64,000 nucleotides of DNA from Fibrella arboris. Its GTDB lineage: Bacteria > Bacteroidota > Bacteroidia > Cytophagales > Spirosomataceae. Positions 8,817 through 17,567 of this stretch are shown here, in pieces. A program made the translations under genes and the position numbers. A model generated the notes under the pieces. It saw nothing but the letters and a program-made list of their open reading frames with translations. It was not told where the DNA came from and searched no databases. The stretch lies in assembly GCF_041321095.1 (NCBI RefSeq), contig NZ_JBGGWE010000002.1, positions 1-64,000 on the forward strand, written 5' to 3'. Position 1 is the stretch's first letter. Every line of letters starts with the position of its first letter.

Positions 8817-9677
8817 ATGCTGTTCCGACTTGCTCCGACGCCTTCTGGCTACCTGCACCTGGGCAATGCCCTGAATTTTGTGCTGACCTGGCTGGCGGCC
8901 CGACAACGGGGCGCCAGGATCCTGCTCCGAATCGATGATCTCGATGCCGCTCGAAAACGAACGGAATATGTGGATGATGTTTTCCGCACCATTGACTTCC
9001 TAGGGCTTGATTACGATCTGGGACCATCATCGCCAACAGATTTCGAGGCTAACTGGTCGCAACATCACCGGATGGCCAGGTACGTTGATACGCTTGAGCG
9101 ACTACGGGCGTCAGGTAGGGTATACGCCTGCGGACTCTCCCGTAAAGAGTTGACAACTTACGGGGCAACGTACCCGGCCCATGGCCGAAACCAACACCTG
9201 TTACTCAGTGAGCCCGGAGTCGCCTGGCGTTTCCGGGCTGAGGGCGGCGGGGCTGGTGATTTTGTGGTGCGGCGACGCGACGGGCTGCCAGCTTACCAGA
9301 TTGCTTCGTTGACAGACGATCATGACTTTGGAGTAACGCACCTGGTCCGTGGCAACGACCTCGTTGACTCAACCGATCGGCAACGGCAACTGGCAGAGGT
9401 GCTCCATTGGGGGGGCTTCCTGCATGCGCAGGTCTGGCACCATCCCGTATTGACCGATCAGGCGGGGAACAAGTTATCTAAATCGGCGGGGCGCAGCGGC
9501 ATGGCTACTGCAACAATCAGAGCCATTCGGGACCAGGGCAACGTACCTGATATGGTGTACAGGCAGGTGGCACAGCTGCTGAATAGTCCGGCTGATGTTG
9601 CCTCGCTGGCCGACTTACTGGCCTGGGGCGTTCCTGATGAGCTGTTCATGGCCGTTCAGACTGTTAAACTATCATAA
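8817..9677 (+). CDS. glutamyl-tRNA synthetase-like protein (GluQRS type)
   Basis: 286 residues, the length of a catalytic-domain-only glutamyl-tRNA synthetase. The class I signature is LAPTPSGYLHLGN (about 5-17) and the KMSKS-type loop is NKLSKSAG (about 220). GluQRS enzymes glutamylate queuosine-34 of tRNA-Asp, and this truncated architecture (no anticodon-binding domain) suggests the same role. The Cys-x-Cys...Cys zinc cluster of the E. coli enzyme is not intact here: only one cysteine (VYACGLSRKEL) remains. A different small-molecule or tRNA substrate is therefore possible. The gene follows kdsB on the same strand. Confidence 0.8.
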   Translation: MLFRLAPTPSGYLHLGNALNFVLTWLAARQRGARILLRIDDLDAARKRTEYVDDVFRTIDFLGLDYDLGPSSPTDFEANWSQHHRMARYVDTLERLRASGRVYACGLSRKELTTYGATYPAHGRNQHLLLSEPGVAWRFRAEGGGAGDFVVRRRDGLPAYQIASLTDDHDFGVTHLVRGNDLVDSTDRQRQLAEVLHWGGFLHAQVWHHPVLTDQAGNKLSKSAGRSGMATATIRAIRDQGNVPDMVYRQVAQLLNSPADVASLADLLAWGVPDELFMAVQTVKLS

Positions 9678-9790
9678 ACATAAACTGCGTGAACAGACTG
9701 GGTCGTTAACCGTTTAACTAACAGTGCTGACCTGCTAGGACCTGGCAGACGAATAACGCTTACTTCTGACTTTTCAGACTTCGAGTCTTT

Positions 9791-11368
9791 ATGCAAAACT
9801 ACACTATACTCTGGGCCGACGACGAAATCGATCTGCTGAAACCACACCTACTTTTCCTGAAAAACAAAGGGTACGACGTTACTCCCGTCAATTCGGGTGC
9901 CGATGCACTCGATAAGGTGGAGAGCGAAAAATTCGATCTGGTGCTGCTCGATGAGATGATGCCTGGCATGACGGGCCTTGAAACACTGGCGCAGATCAAA
10001 CAGATGCGGCCCAATCTGCCGGTTGTGATGATCACCAAAAGCGAGGAAGAACATATCATGGAAGAGGCCATCGGGTCTAAAATTTCCGATTACCTCATCA
10101 AACCGATCAATCCAAGTCAGTTGTTGCTGTCGCTGAAGAAAAATCTCGATAACAAACGGCTGGTCACCGAGCGCACGAACATCGGATACCAGCAGGATTT
10201 CAGGAATCTGGCCATGCAATTCAACGACCGTATGGATTTTAATGAATGGTCGGATGTATACAAAAAGCTGATATACTGGGAGTTAGAACTGGATAGTGCC
10301 CAGGATAACAGCATGATTGAAGTGCTGAACATGCAGAAGAGCGAAGCCAACTCGAATTTTTGCAAGTTCATCATGGAGAACTACGAAGACTGGCTCAACG
10401 ACCCGAAAATCGATAAGCCGATCATGTCGAACCAGTTGATGCGGAAGAAAGTGTTCCCACTCCTGAACACGACAGAAACAGGGCCGCCGAGTGCGCCGCT
10501 CTTTTTTATACTGGTCGATAACCTGCGGTACGATCAATGGAAAGTGATCGAGCCTATTGTGAACGACTTCTTTACGGTGCAGGAAGAATCTTCCTATTAC
10601 TCGATACTGCCCACGACGACCAGCTTTGCCCGTAATTCGATTTTCTCGGGTCTGATGCCCAGTGAAATGGAAAAACAGCATCCAGACATCTGGGTAAACG
10701 ACGATAATGAAGAGGCCGGTCTGAACAATCACGAGGACGAGTTCCTGAAACGGCAGCTTGACCGGGCTCGCTTAAACATCAAAACGTCGTATAACAAAAT
10801 TCTGAATGTAGGGCAGGGAAAAGCGTTGGTCGACAACGTAAATAACCTGATGCAGAATCAGTTGAATGTCGTTGTCTACAACTTCGTGGACATGTTGAGC
10901 CACGCCCGTACTGATATGGCGATGATCAAGGAATTAGCCCCTGACGAAGCTGGCTACCGGAGCCTGACCCGCTCGTGGTTTCTGCATTCACCCCTGTTTG
11001 AACTGATTAAGAAGATCGCTGATAAAGGTGGTCGGCTCGTGATCACCACCGACCACGGTATGATTCGGGTACAAAAACCGGCCAAGATTGTGGGTTACCG
11101 GGAAACCAACACGAACCTGCGGTATAAGCAGGGCAAAAACCTTGGTTTCGATGAGGATCACCTGTTTGTGGCCCGTAAACCTGAACGGTTATTCCTGCCC
11201 AAGCCCAACGTATCGACCGCCTACGTGTTCACGACAGAATATTATTTCTTCGCCTACCCGAACAATTACAACTACTACGTCAACTACTACCGGGATACCT
11301 TCCAGCACGGCGGCATCTCGCTCGAAGAGGTGATCATTCCCTTCGTGTACCTGACGCCGAAAAAGTAG
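9791..11368 (+). CDS. porX: PorX-type response regulator with PglZ phosphatase domain
   Basis: 525 residues, near the length of characterised PorX. The receiver domain (1-120) has the acidic pair D10/D11, the phosphoacceptor D54 in LVLLDEMMPG and K104 in YLIKP. The remainder is an alkaline-phosphatase-like PglZ domain with LVDNLRYDQW, PTTTSFARNSIFSG and ITTDHGMI. In Bacteroidota, PorX works with histidine kinase PorY and sigma factor SigP to control genes of the type IX secretion system. No porY lies in the window. A T9SS-sorted amidase (23.3 kb) and PorG-like genes (59.8 kb) fit the same system. A 26-bp hairpin follows the stop. Confidence 0.92.
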   Translation: MQNYTILWADDEIDLLKPHLLFLKNKGYDVTPVNSGADALDKVESEKFDLVLLDEMMPGMTGLETLAQIKQMRPNLPVVMITKSEEEHIMEEAIGSKISDYLIKPINPSQLLLSLKKNLDNKRLVTERTNIGYQQDFRNLAMQFNDRMDFNEWSDVYKKLIYWELELDSAQDNSMIEVLNMQKSEANSNFCKFIMENYEDWLNDPKIDKPIMSNQLMRKKVFPLLNTTETGPPSAPLFFILVDNLRYDQWKVIEPIVNDFFTVQEESSYYSILPTTTSFARNSIFSGLMPSEMEKQHPDIWVNDDNEEAGLNNHEDEFLKRQLDRARLNIKTSYNKILNVGQGKALVDNVNNLMQNQLNVVVYNFVDMLSHARTDMAMIKELAPDEAGYRSLTRSWFLHSPLFELIKKIADKGGRLVITTDHGMIRVQKPAKIVGYRETNTNLRYKQGKNLGFDEDHLFVARKPERLFLPKPNVSTAYVFTTEYYFFAYPNNYNYYVNYYRDTFQHGGISLEEVIIPFVYLTPKK

Positions 11369-11380
11369 GCAACGTACCTG

Positions 11381-11441
11381 CATACCTACCACCAGCAATG
11401 GCCGCTACAAGACATAGCGGCCATTGCTGGTGGTAGGTATG
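11381..11441. repeat. perfect 26-bp inverted repeat between convergent genes
   Basis: 11381-11406 is the exact reverse complement of 11416-11441, with a 9-nt loop. It sits 12 nt after the porX stop and faces the minus-strand gene ending at 11464. No T-run follows the stem, so it is a candidate bidirectional 3'-end structure. Confidence 0.85.
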
Positions 11442-11463
11442 GTTGCAGAGCCAGAAGAACGCC

Positions 11464-11807
11464 CTATCCAGCCATGTCCTGTTGCCACTTATTTAGCTGT
11501 GCAATTGTGGCGGGTAGTATCGATTTGGCGTAGGGCTCGTCGGGTATGCGCCCCTTCAGAATGGGCAAGAGCTCAGTCTGCAGGTCGAAGTCGAGGGCGT
11601 TCGACCGGGCCATTTCGAATGCTAGATAGGTAATTGTATCATTCAGCTCATCGAACTCAATCACACAATCTACGGCTTTGTCAGACTGCCAAAAAGCTGA
11701 TGTGTTCACCTACAGTACAGCAGTTCCTTGTCTGAATAGGTCAGCTGGCGAAGGTGACAGGCATCCAGGCAAACGAAGACCGCTAGGAGCAGAAAAAAAC
11801 GGGACAT
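11464..11807 (-). pseudogene. small lipoprotein gene split by a frameshift
   Basis: Two reading frames overlap by 4 nt. The first (11807-11706, 33 codons) encodes a lipoprotein-type signal, MSRFFLLLAVFVCLDACHLR, and stops with TGA. The second starts at a GTG overlapping that stop and runs 81 codons to 11464 (AFWQSDKAVDCVIEFDELND). The second part has no signal sequence or good start of its own, and a TAG lies directly before its GTG. Joined by a one-base shift, they would form one lipoprotein of about 112 residues. A clear -7 promoter element (11828-11835) precedes the first frame. I read this as a disrupted gene; a translationally coupled pair overlapping as GTGA is the alternative. Confidence 0.5.
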
Positions 11808-11827
11808 ATAATGATCTACTAATTGAT

Positions 11828-11835
11828 CAAATATA
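11828..11835 (-). promoter_or_regulatory. -7 element TATATTTG
   Basis: On the minus strand TATATTTG matches TAnnTTTG and lies about 20 nt before the ATG at 11807. This supports that ATG as the start of the lipoprotein gene. Confidence 0.45.
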
Positions 11836-11853
11836 GGTCAACGTGTTTTGTAA

Positions 11854-11918
11854 AACAGAACGTACCCAGCTATCGATGGTAGTGTCAACCTACTCTCGAT
11901 AGCTGGGTACGTTCTGTT
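11854..11918. repeat. 29-bp inverted repeat with two mismatches
   Basis: 11854-11882 pairs with 11890-11918, with two mismatches and a 7-nt loop. Each arm contains AACGTACC/GGTACGTT, the octamer enriched across the window. It lies downstream of the minus-strand DUF2267 gene and upstream of the frameshifted lipoprotein, so it could end the DUF2267 transcript. Confidence 0.8.
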
Positions 11919-11934
11919 AAGTACGTCCCAATGG

Positions 11935-12333
11935 TCACAAGCTGCCCGCCGTTTCGAAAAGTGGCGCGTAGTCATCCGACAACGTACCCGCAATTTTCTG
12001 GATCTCGCCAGCCGTTACCATCTGGCCGAGGAGCTGCGCAAACTGGTGGGTGTATCGTTTGCCCGTTTCGTCATCCACACCCGCGCGGTCGGCTACGCGT
12101 TCGTAAAATTCGGTCAGCTTGAAGCGTTCTCCCTGGTCGCGATCCTCCGGGCCGATCTCCCGGATAATGTCGAGAAGCTGGGCGGGTAATTGCGCCCCGA
12201 GGTTATCGGCTGCGTTCCCGGCGAGGTGATCGGTCAAGGTGTGCAGGAAGGCCCGGCTAATGGTCAGAACCGCTGTCTCGGTCGTTACCCCAAGCTGCTC
12301 TTTTGCTGCGTGCACAAATTCTGGATACTGCAT
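11935..12333 (-). CDS. DUF2267 domain protein
   Basis: 132 residues, all-helical in appearance. It begins MQYPEFVHAAKEQLGVTTET, with LDIIREIGPEDRDQGERF and FYERVADRAGVD in the middle and FAQLLGQMVTAGEIQKI near the end. This layout matches DUF2267 proteins, whose function is not established. No signal or membrane segment was seen, so it should be cytoplasmic. Confidence 0.8.
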   Translation of the reverse strand: MQYPEFVHAAKEQLGVTTETAVLTISRAFLHTLTDHLAGNAADNLGAQLPAQLLDIIREIGPEDRDQGERFKLTEFYERVADRAGVDDETGKRYTHQFAQLLGQMVTAGEIQKIAGTLSDDYAPLFETAGSL

Positions 12334-12403
12334 AATATTGGTCGACTAAATAGGTTATTCTACATCAACCTCACTATGCCCAAAGGGTTTGCTGAACCGG
12401 TGT

Positions 12404-12439
12404 AAAAAAAGCCCATCAGTCAGTAAAGGCTGATGGGCT
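12404..12439 (-). terminator. intrinsic terminator of fba
   Basis: On the minus strand the stem AGCCCATCAG pairs with CTGATGGGCT and is followed by seven T. It lies about 70 nt past the fba stop and is a textbook rho-independent terminator, unlike the long hairpins elsewhere in the window. Confidence 0.85.
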
Positions 12440-12507
12440 GAGGGTAGGCCGAAGCTTTAACTCGTTTACTATTTCTCGCCCGAGGCTGGAGCTTCGGCCC
12501 TATATCC

Positions 12508-13587
12508 TTACGCCAGGCGGTTAATGCAATTGAGGTCTTCAAAGGCCGTTTTCAGGCGGGCTACCATTGTTTCTTCACCTTTACGCAACCATACGCGTGG
12601 ATCGTAATATTTTTTGTTTGGCGAATCAGGCCCTTCCGGATTACCAAGCTGGCTTTGCAGATACCCTTCTTTCGCTTTATAGTAGGCCAGTACACCCTCC
12701 CAGGTCGACCACTGCACGTCGGTATCGATGTTCATTTTCACCGCACCGTACTGGATCGCTTCCCGGATTTCGGCGCGGGTCGAACCCGAGCCACCGTGGA
12801 ATACAAAGTTAACGGGTAGCGGACCGGTGCCGAACTGCTCGATGATGTAATCCTGCGAGTTCTTCAGGATGATCGGCGAGAGCTTCACGTTGCCCGGTTT
12901 ATACACGCCGTGTACGTTACCGAAAGCAGCCGCAATGGTAAAGTTTGGCGATATCTTGCTCAGGTGCTCGTAGGCATAAGCCACTTCGGAAGGCTGGGTA
13001 TACAACTTTGAGTCATCAACGTCTGAGTTGTCAACGCCGTCTTCTTCACCACCCGTTACACCCAGCTCGATTTCCAGCGTCATGCCCATCTTGGCCATCC
13101 GCTCAAAATAGGTGCACGAGATCTCGATGTTTTCTTCGATTGGCTCTTCCGACAAATCGAGCATGTGCGACGAGAAAAGGGGCTTGCCCGTTTGGTCGAA
13201 ATGCTTTTCAGAGGCCGTTAGCAGGCCGTCGATCCAGGGAAGGAGTTTTTTAGCGCAATGGTCTGTATGCAGAATAACGGGAACACCATATAACTCCGCG
13301 ATATTGTGAATGTGCAGGGCGCCCGATACTGAACCGGCGATTGCTGCACGCTGGCCTTCGTTCGAGAGCGATTTGCCTGCATAAAAAATACCGCCGCCGT
13401 TCGAGAACTGGATGATAACAGGTGAGTTCACGGCTTTGGCCGCTTCCAGTACGGCGTTTACCGAATTGGTCCCAACCACGTTGACTGCCGGTAAGGCATA
13501 ATCATTTTCATTGGCATGGCGGAAAATCTCTGAAACACCTGCGCCCGTGATAACACCGGGCGAAAAACGGGTGGCTACTTCGCTCAT
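12508..13587 (-). CDS. fbaA: class II fructose-bisphosphate aldolase
   Basis: Zinc-dependent cleavage of fructose-1,6-bisphosphate to dihydroxyacetone phosphate and glyceraldehyde-3-phosphate, central to glycolysis and gluconeogenesis. The 359-residue length and the zinc/active-site motif HTDHCAKK at 107-114 (Asp109, His110) are diagnostic. FHGGSGS, AAFGNVHGVYKPG and MNIDTDVQWSTW complete the family pattern of the longer class IIA enzymes. The ATG at 13587 is preceded by a -7 element (13627-13634). A strong terminator follows. It is probably monocistronic. Confidence 0.97.
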   Translation of the reverse strand: MSEVATRFSPGVITGAGVSEIFRHANENDYALPAVNVVGTNSVNAVLEAAKAVNSPVIIQFSNGGGIFYAGKSLSNEGQRAAIAGSVSGALHIHNIAELYGVPVILHTDHCAKKLLPWIDGLLTASEKHFDQTGKPLFSSHMLDLSEEPIEENIEISCTYFERMAKMGMTLEIELGVTGGEEDGVDNSDVDDSKLYTQPSEVAYAYEHLSKISPNFTIAAAFGNVHGVYKPGNVKLSPIILKNSQDYIIEQFGTGPLPVNFVFHGGSGSTRAEIREAIQYGAVKMNIDTDVQWSTWEGVLAYYKAKEGYLQSQLGNPEGPDSPNKKYYDPRVWLRKGEETMVARLKTAFEDLNCINRLA

Positions 13588-13626
13588 AGAAGAGGTTTTT
13601 TGAACTTTAAAAAGAAAAAATTATGT

Positions 13627-13634
13627 CAAAGGTA
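13627..13634 (-). promoter_or_regulatory. -7 element TACCTTTG upstream of fba
   Basis: On the minus strand TACCTTTG matches TAnnTTTG and lies about 40 nt before the fba ATG. The stretch 13588-13855 holds no convincing gene. A frame reading on past the upstream gene's stop is noted separately. Confidence 0.45.
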
Positions 13635-13855
13635 GCAGTGACGAAGTGGAGGCTTTACAGCACCGCAAAGTACAATTTTCGGCCTGAATTATTGCCACCC
13701 CCGTTGACGAGGGCGGCGGGACTGCTCTATTTTTCGACAGGCTTGCAGCATTGACCAGGCTTTGATATCCTGAAAAGCGGCGTGAAACCGAAGCTTTGTT
13801 GGAACCTGAACACGCCGGCGATTCCACCCGGATAGAACCGGTTGCCAAAGTCGGC

Positions 13856-14554
13856 TTACAATTTTTTGTTACCCGTCTCGGGCTGCGGACGCAGTAGGTG
13901 GACGTCAAGCATCGCCAGCGGACGAGCCATGTACTCACGCAAAAGCGTCTTCAGCGAATAGCCATCAGGTACGTCCTGCGCTGCAAAGGCAACAGCATTG
14001 ATTCCCTCATGGTTGCCGATGTACAGGGCGCGGGCATTGTGAAAGTTCTGGGAAATAATCGTGATATGGTGCTGCTTGAAGACGTCTTTACACCGCAGTA
14101 TAGAATCAAACGTGCGGTACCCGGCATAATCGGGAATCATCACGTCGGAGGGGACGCCCAACTTCAGCAACGCTTTCTGCATATCCTCCGGTTCATTATA
14201 AAACTCAGAATCGTTGTTGCCACTCAGGATGAGGTACTTCACCTTGCCTTCTTTCCAGAGCCGGGCAGTTGCCTCCATCCGATACCGAAAAAACAGATTT
14301 TCTTTTCCGCCTTTTACAAAACGGCTGGTTCCTAATACCAGACCCACGTCATTGGCCGGTAAACCGTTCAGATCAAAATAAATCTGCGATCTCGTGCTGT
14401 AAACTACCCACCAGTTGCACAGTAAAACAAGTAAAATGCCGCCAAAGCCAATTGCGATCCCCACCTTCACCACACGTTTCCACGCCCGCACCGAGAGCCG
14501 GTGCGAGAGCCGCCGACGGGCGGCTACGCGGTCAATGTGGCGGACAGTGATCAT
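13856..14554 (-). CDS. SanA/YdcF-like DUF218 membrane protein
   Basis: 232 residues. A basic N-terminus is followed by one transmembrane helix at about 30-50 (VGIAIGFGGILLVLLCNWWV), and the rest should be periplasmic. The DUF218 core shows VGLVLGTSRFVKGG (about 70-83), FFRYRMEATARLWKEGKV, YLILSGNND, DYAGYRTFDSILRCK and TIISQNFHNARALYI. E. coli SanA affects envelope permeability and vancomycin resistance at high temperature; the biochemical role of the family is unclear. It lies downstream of parC on the same strand, with a 14-bp hairpin between them. Confidence 0.85.
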   Translation of the reverse strand: MITVRHIDRVAARRRLSHRLSVRAWKRVVKVGIAIGFGGILLVLLCNWWVVYSTRSQIYFDLNGLPANDVGLVLGTSRFVKGGKENLFFRYRMEATARLWKEGKVKYLILSGNNDSEFYNEPEDMQKALLKLGVPSDVMIPDYAGYRTFDSILRCKDVFKQHHITIISQNFHNARALYIGNHEGINAVAFAAQDVPDGYSLKTLLREYMARPLAMLDVHLLRPQPETGNKKL

Positions 14555-14568
14555 CTCGTTGAGGGAAT

Positions 14569-14605
14569 GGTTTCAGGCTTTTCGTCTGCCTAAAAGCCTG
14601 AAACC
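14569..14605. repeat. 14-bp inverted repeat between parC and the SanA-like gene
   Basis: 14569-14582 pairs exactly with 14592-14605 around a 9-nt loop. It lies just past the parC stop (minus strand). T-rich sequence after the stem is poor, so it may be a weak terminator or a processing structure. Confidence 0.6.
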
Positions 14606-14623
14606 TTCCTTGGCCTACTTTTA

Positions 14624-17266
14624 TTAAAACAAACCTAACTGAATAACTGCTTCTGTCTCTTCTGTAACCGGCTCATTGCCTGCCGGGCTAACGACGGGAA
14701 AACTCGCTATCGATTCGACCGGTTTTGGCGCCAGGAGTTTAACTTCTTTCACTCTGACATACGGTAATTTGGTGCCCAGGGCTTTCCAGCCACGAACATC
14801 AGCCGTCTCGGCAGGCTCAAGGATCACTTTTTCAAGCGGCGCTTTATCTTTCAACTGATACTGTACCTCAATACGCGGTAAAGCGTCGGTTGTTGCAGCG
14901 AGCAGTTTGGACCCCTTCACATCGCCGATGATACTGAACTTCTTGTCGATGGTCGTGGTCTCCACTTTGAAACGTTTCACATAATATAATTTCTGAGCCG
15001 CTTCGTAATAGAGCGTTGAAATTACCGTTTCGGGGTCGAACTTCTGTACGACAAGAATATCCGATGGTTCATACCGGTTTGTAAGGTCGAAACTGGTCAG
15101 TTCATAGTCGCCATTTTTGTAGACAACCAGAATGCTGTCCTTGGCATCAAAGTTGCCAAGCAGCCGGCCCCGCTCATCCCGATTCAGGCGGCCCAGGTGG
15201 TCGTCATACCAGATGTCGGTTCCGCCAAGCGTTGATGAACCCGCCGATTTCTGAACAATCTTCCTGACCGAATACTTCGTCAGGATATTGCCCTGCGCTG
15301 AGCGGTTCTTGATTCCGATAGGGGCAAAATCGAAGTCGAACTGCTTCAGTTTAGCCGCGCTTTGGGCTGTCAGGCTGACGGTGATCACTTCGGCTTCGCC
15401 GTTGTCATTGGCGGTGAAATAGGTGATCTTCGATTTCGGATTGCCCATGGTCAGGTCATATTCCCGGTCGCGGGTAACGGCGGTAATCGGGAAGCGTTTG
15501 GCCATCGAGATACCTGATTTGCCGTCGAGATAAATCAGGTTGTATACCTTACGCTCGTCGTTTTTCTTAAAGACGGAGGCGTAAATGATATCTTTCCCGA
15601 CAAAGGTTTTTTCCTGAATTTTGGTCACCAGACATTTGCCATCCCGCCGGAAGATGATGACGTCATCAATGTCCGAGCAATCGCTGATGAACTCGTCTTT
15701 TTTCAGCCCGTACCCAATAAAGCCCCCTTCACGGTCGACGTATAGTTTCTGGTTGGCGGCGGCTACTACATTGGCCGCGATGGTGTTAAATGCCCTGATT
15801 TCGGTACGGCGCTCGCGGCCTTTGCCATACTTCTTCTGCAGGTCTTTAAAATAATTGATCGCATAACGCGTCAGGTTGGTCAGATTGTCTTCAACGTCGG
15901 CCAGTTCCTGTTCCAGTCGCCGCATGAGTTCATCCGCCTTAAAACCGTCGTACTTCGAGATCCGCTTGATCCGAATCTCGGTCAGGCGGATAAGGTCATC
16001 CTGCGTAATATCGCGGTAAAACAGCTTCTTGTGCGGTTTGAGGCCCTTATCGATGGTTTCGAGTACCGCCTCGAAGGTTTCGCACTCTTCGATTTTACGG
16101 TAGATACGATTCTCGATAAAGATTTTCTCCAGCGAGGCGTACAGTTGTTTCTCCATCAGTTCGCCACGACGGATCTCCAACTCCTGTTTCAGCAGGGCTA
16201 CCGTCTGCTGGGTATTGTACCTCAAAATCTCCGATACGCTGACGAAATGCGGTTTATCGCCGATGATGACACAGGCATTCGGAGAGATGCTTACTTCGCA
16301 ATCGGTGAAGGCATACAAGGCGTCGATCGTGACATCGGGCGAAACGCCGGGTTGCAGGTGCACGATGATCTCGACCTCTTTTGCCGTGTTGTCAACCACG
16401 GCGGCAATGTTCTTGCCGGGTGATTTGATACGGATTTTACCCAGTTCAGCCGCTTTGACAATCGAGTCGCAGAGCGTGGTGGTCGTCACTCCGTAGGGAA
16501 CATCGCGAATGGCCAGCGTTTTTTTGTCGATCTCTTCAATGCGGGCCCGTACCCGGACTTTACCGCCCCTATGTCCGTCATTATAGTTGCTGACGTCGAT
16601 ATACCCGCCTGTCTGGAAATCGGGGAAAAGCGTAAACGGCTTGTCCTTCAGAATGGCAATCGAAGCGTCGAGCAGTTCGTTGAAATTATGCGGAAGAATT
16701 TTTGTCGAGAGGCCAACGGCAATTCCGTCGACTCCCATCGCGAGGAGCAGCGGAAATTTAACCGGCAGCGTGACCGGCTCTTTTTTCCGACCGTCGTACG
16801 AAAGCTGCCATTCGGTGGTGTCATTATTGAACACCACGTCGGCCCCAAATTTCGACAGACGCACCTCAATGTACCGCGCCGCGGCAGCACCATCGCCGGT
16901 CCGCACGTCGCCCCAGCTTCCCTGGGTATCGAAAACGAGTTCTTTCTGACCAATATTGACCAGCGCTTCATTGATTGATGCATCACCGTGGGGGTGATAT
17001 TGCATGGTTTGCCCGATCACGTTGGCCACCTTGTTGAAGCGCCCATCGTCCATTTCTTTCAGGGCGTGCAGAATCCGGCGTTGAACGGGCTTTAAACCGT
17101 CTTCGATGGCAGGAACGGCACGCTCCAGAATAACATAGGAAGCGTAATCGAGAAAATACGTTTCGTAGAGGCCCGACACCACGGTTTGGTCGTGCAGGAC
17201 TTCTTCGGTTTCATGAGTGTTTGTTGTTGTGTCGTCAGACGGTTCCTGATGTTCGTCGTTCACCAT
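14624..17266 (-). CDS. parC: DNA topoisomerase IV subunit A
   Basis: 880 residues. The breakage-reunion domain carries the catalytic tyrosine Y132 within AAAARYIEVRL, the QTMQYHPHGDASI motif (about 86-99) and LPVKFPLLLAMGVDGIAVG. A C-terminal beta-propeller-like region follows. It relaxes and decatenates DNA together with the ParE subunit, which is not in the window. The acidic, Thr-rich first 25 residues are a lineage extension. The QPxHGD-type quinolone region differs from GyrA, and the sequence is closer to the Bacteroidota ParC type, so I prefer parC over gyrA. The divergent neighbour is the ABC exporter. Confidence 0.9.
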   Translation of the reverse strand: MVNDEHQEPSDDTTTNTHETEEVLHDQTVVSGLYETYFLDYASYVILERAVPAIEDGLKPVQRRILHALKEMDDGRFNKVANVIGQTMQYHPHGDASINEALVNIGQKELVFDTQGSWGDVRTGDGAAAARYIEVRLSKFGADVVFNNDTTEWQLSYDGRKKEPVTLPVKFPLLLAMGVDGIAVGLSTKILPHNFNELLDASIAILKDKPFTLFPDFQTGGYIDVSNYNDGHRGGKVRVRARIEEIDKKTLAIRDVPYGVTTTTLCDSIVKAAELGKIRIKSPGKNIAAVVDNTAKEVEIIVHLQPGVSPDVTIDALYAFTDCEVSISPNACVIIGDKPHFVSVSEILRYNTQQTVALLKQELEIRRGELMEKQLYASLEKIFIENRIYRKIEECETFEAVLETIDKGLKPHKKLFYRDITQDDLIRLTEIRIKRISKYDGFKADELMRRLEQELADVEDNLTNLTRYAINYFKDLQKKYGKGRERRTEIRAFNTIAANVVAAANQKLYVDREGGFIGYGLKKDEFISDCSDIDDVIIFRRDGKCLVTKIQEKTFVGKDIIYASVFKKNDERKVYNLIYLDGKSGISMAKRFPITAVTRDREYDLTMGNPKSKITYFTANDNGEAEVITVSLTAQSAAKLKQFDFDFAPIGIKNRSAQGNILTKYSVRKIVQKSAGSSTLGGTDIWYDDHLGRLNRDERGRLLGNFDAKDSILVVYKNGDYELTSFDLTNRYEPSDILVVQKFDPETVISTLYYEAAQKLYYVKRFKVETTTIDKKFSIIGDVKGSKLLAATTDALPRIEVQYQLKDKAPLEKVILEPAETADVRGWKALGTKLPYVRVKEVKLLAPKPVESIASFPVVSPAGNEPVTEETEAVIQLGLF

Positions 17267-17567
17267 GTAGCAGCGAGGTGTTAAAAATACCCTGTTATAC
17301 CAATACTCAGTATGTCTGTAGGGTGGCGTATTCTGGCAAAATGTTTACCCCCTAAAGATACGAAAAAACGGCCAAAAATCCACGTAGAGGCCTAATTTGT
17401 CCGTTTCCAAGGAGTTTGACAGATCGGTGTCCCAAAATGAACCCTATCTGCAGCTGGTCCTCAGCGCCAGCTGAAATTCAGATTAATTTTATATCTATCA
17501 CGGTAGGGTAAGTAGTGAATATGCTCGAATAATCGCATCTTCGTCGTACCGTAACGACACTATCTTC
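17267..17567. other. divergent intergenic region, parC / ABC exporter
   Basis: About 300 nt between divergently transcribed genes, so it must hold both promoters. On the minus strand TATCTTTA at 17353-17360 is one base from TAnnTTTG and is the best parC -7 candidate. No clear consensus was seen for the ABC gene. No ORF or repeat of note. Confidence 0.5.

Noticed and set aside
13621..13938. 105-codon frame between fba and the SanA-like gene
   Set aside because: Cys/Ser/Arg-rich translation that overlaps the end of the SanA-like gene and the fba promoter; no start signal.
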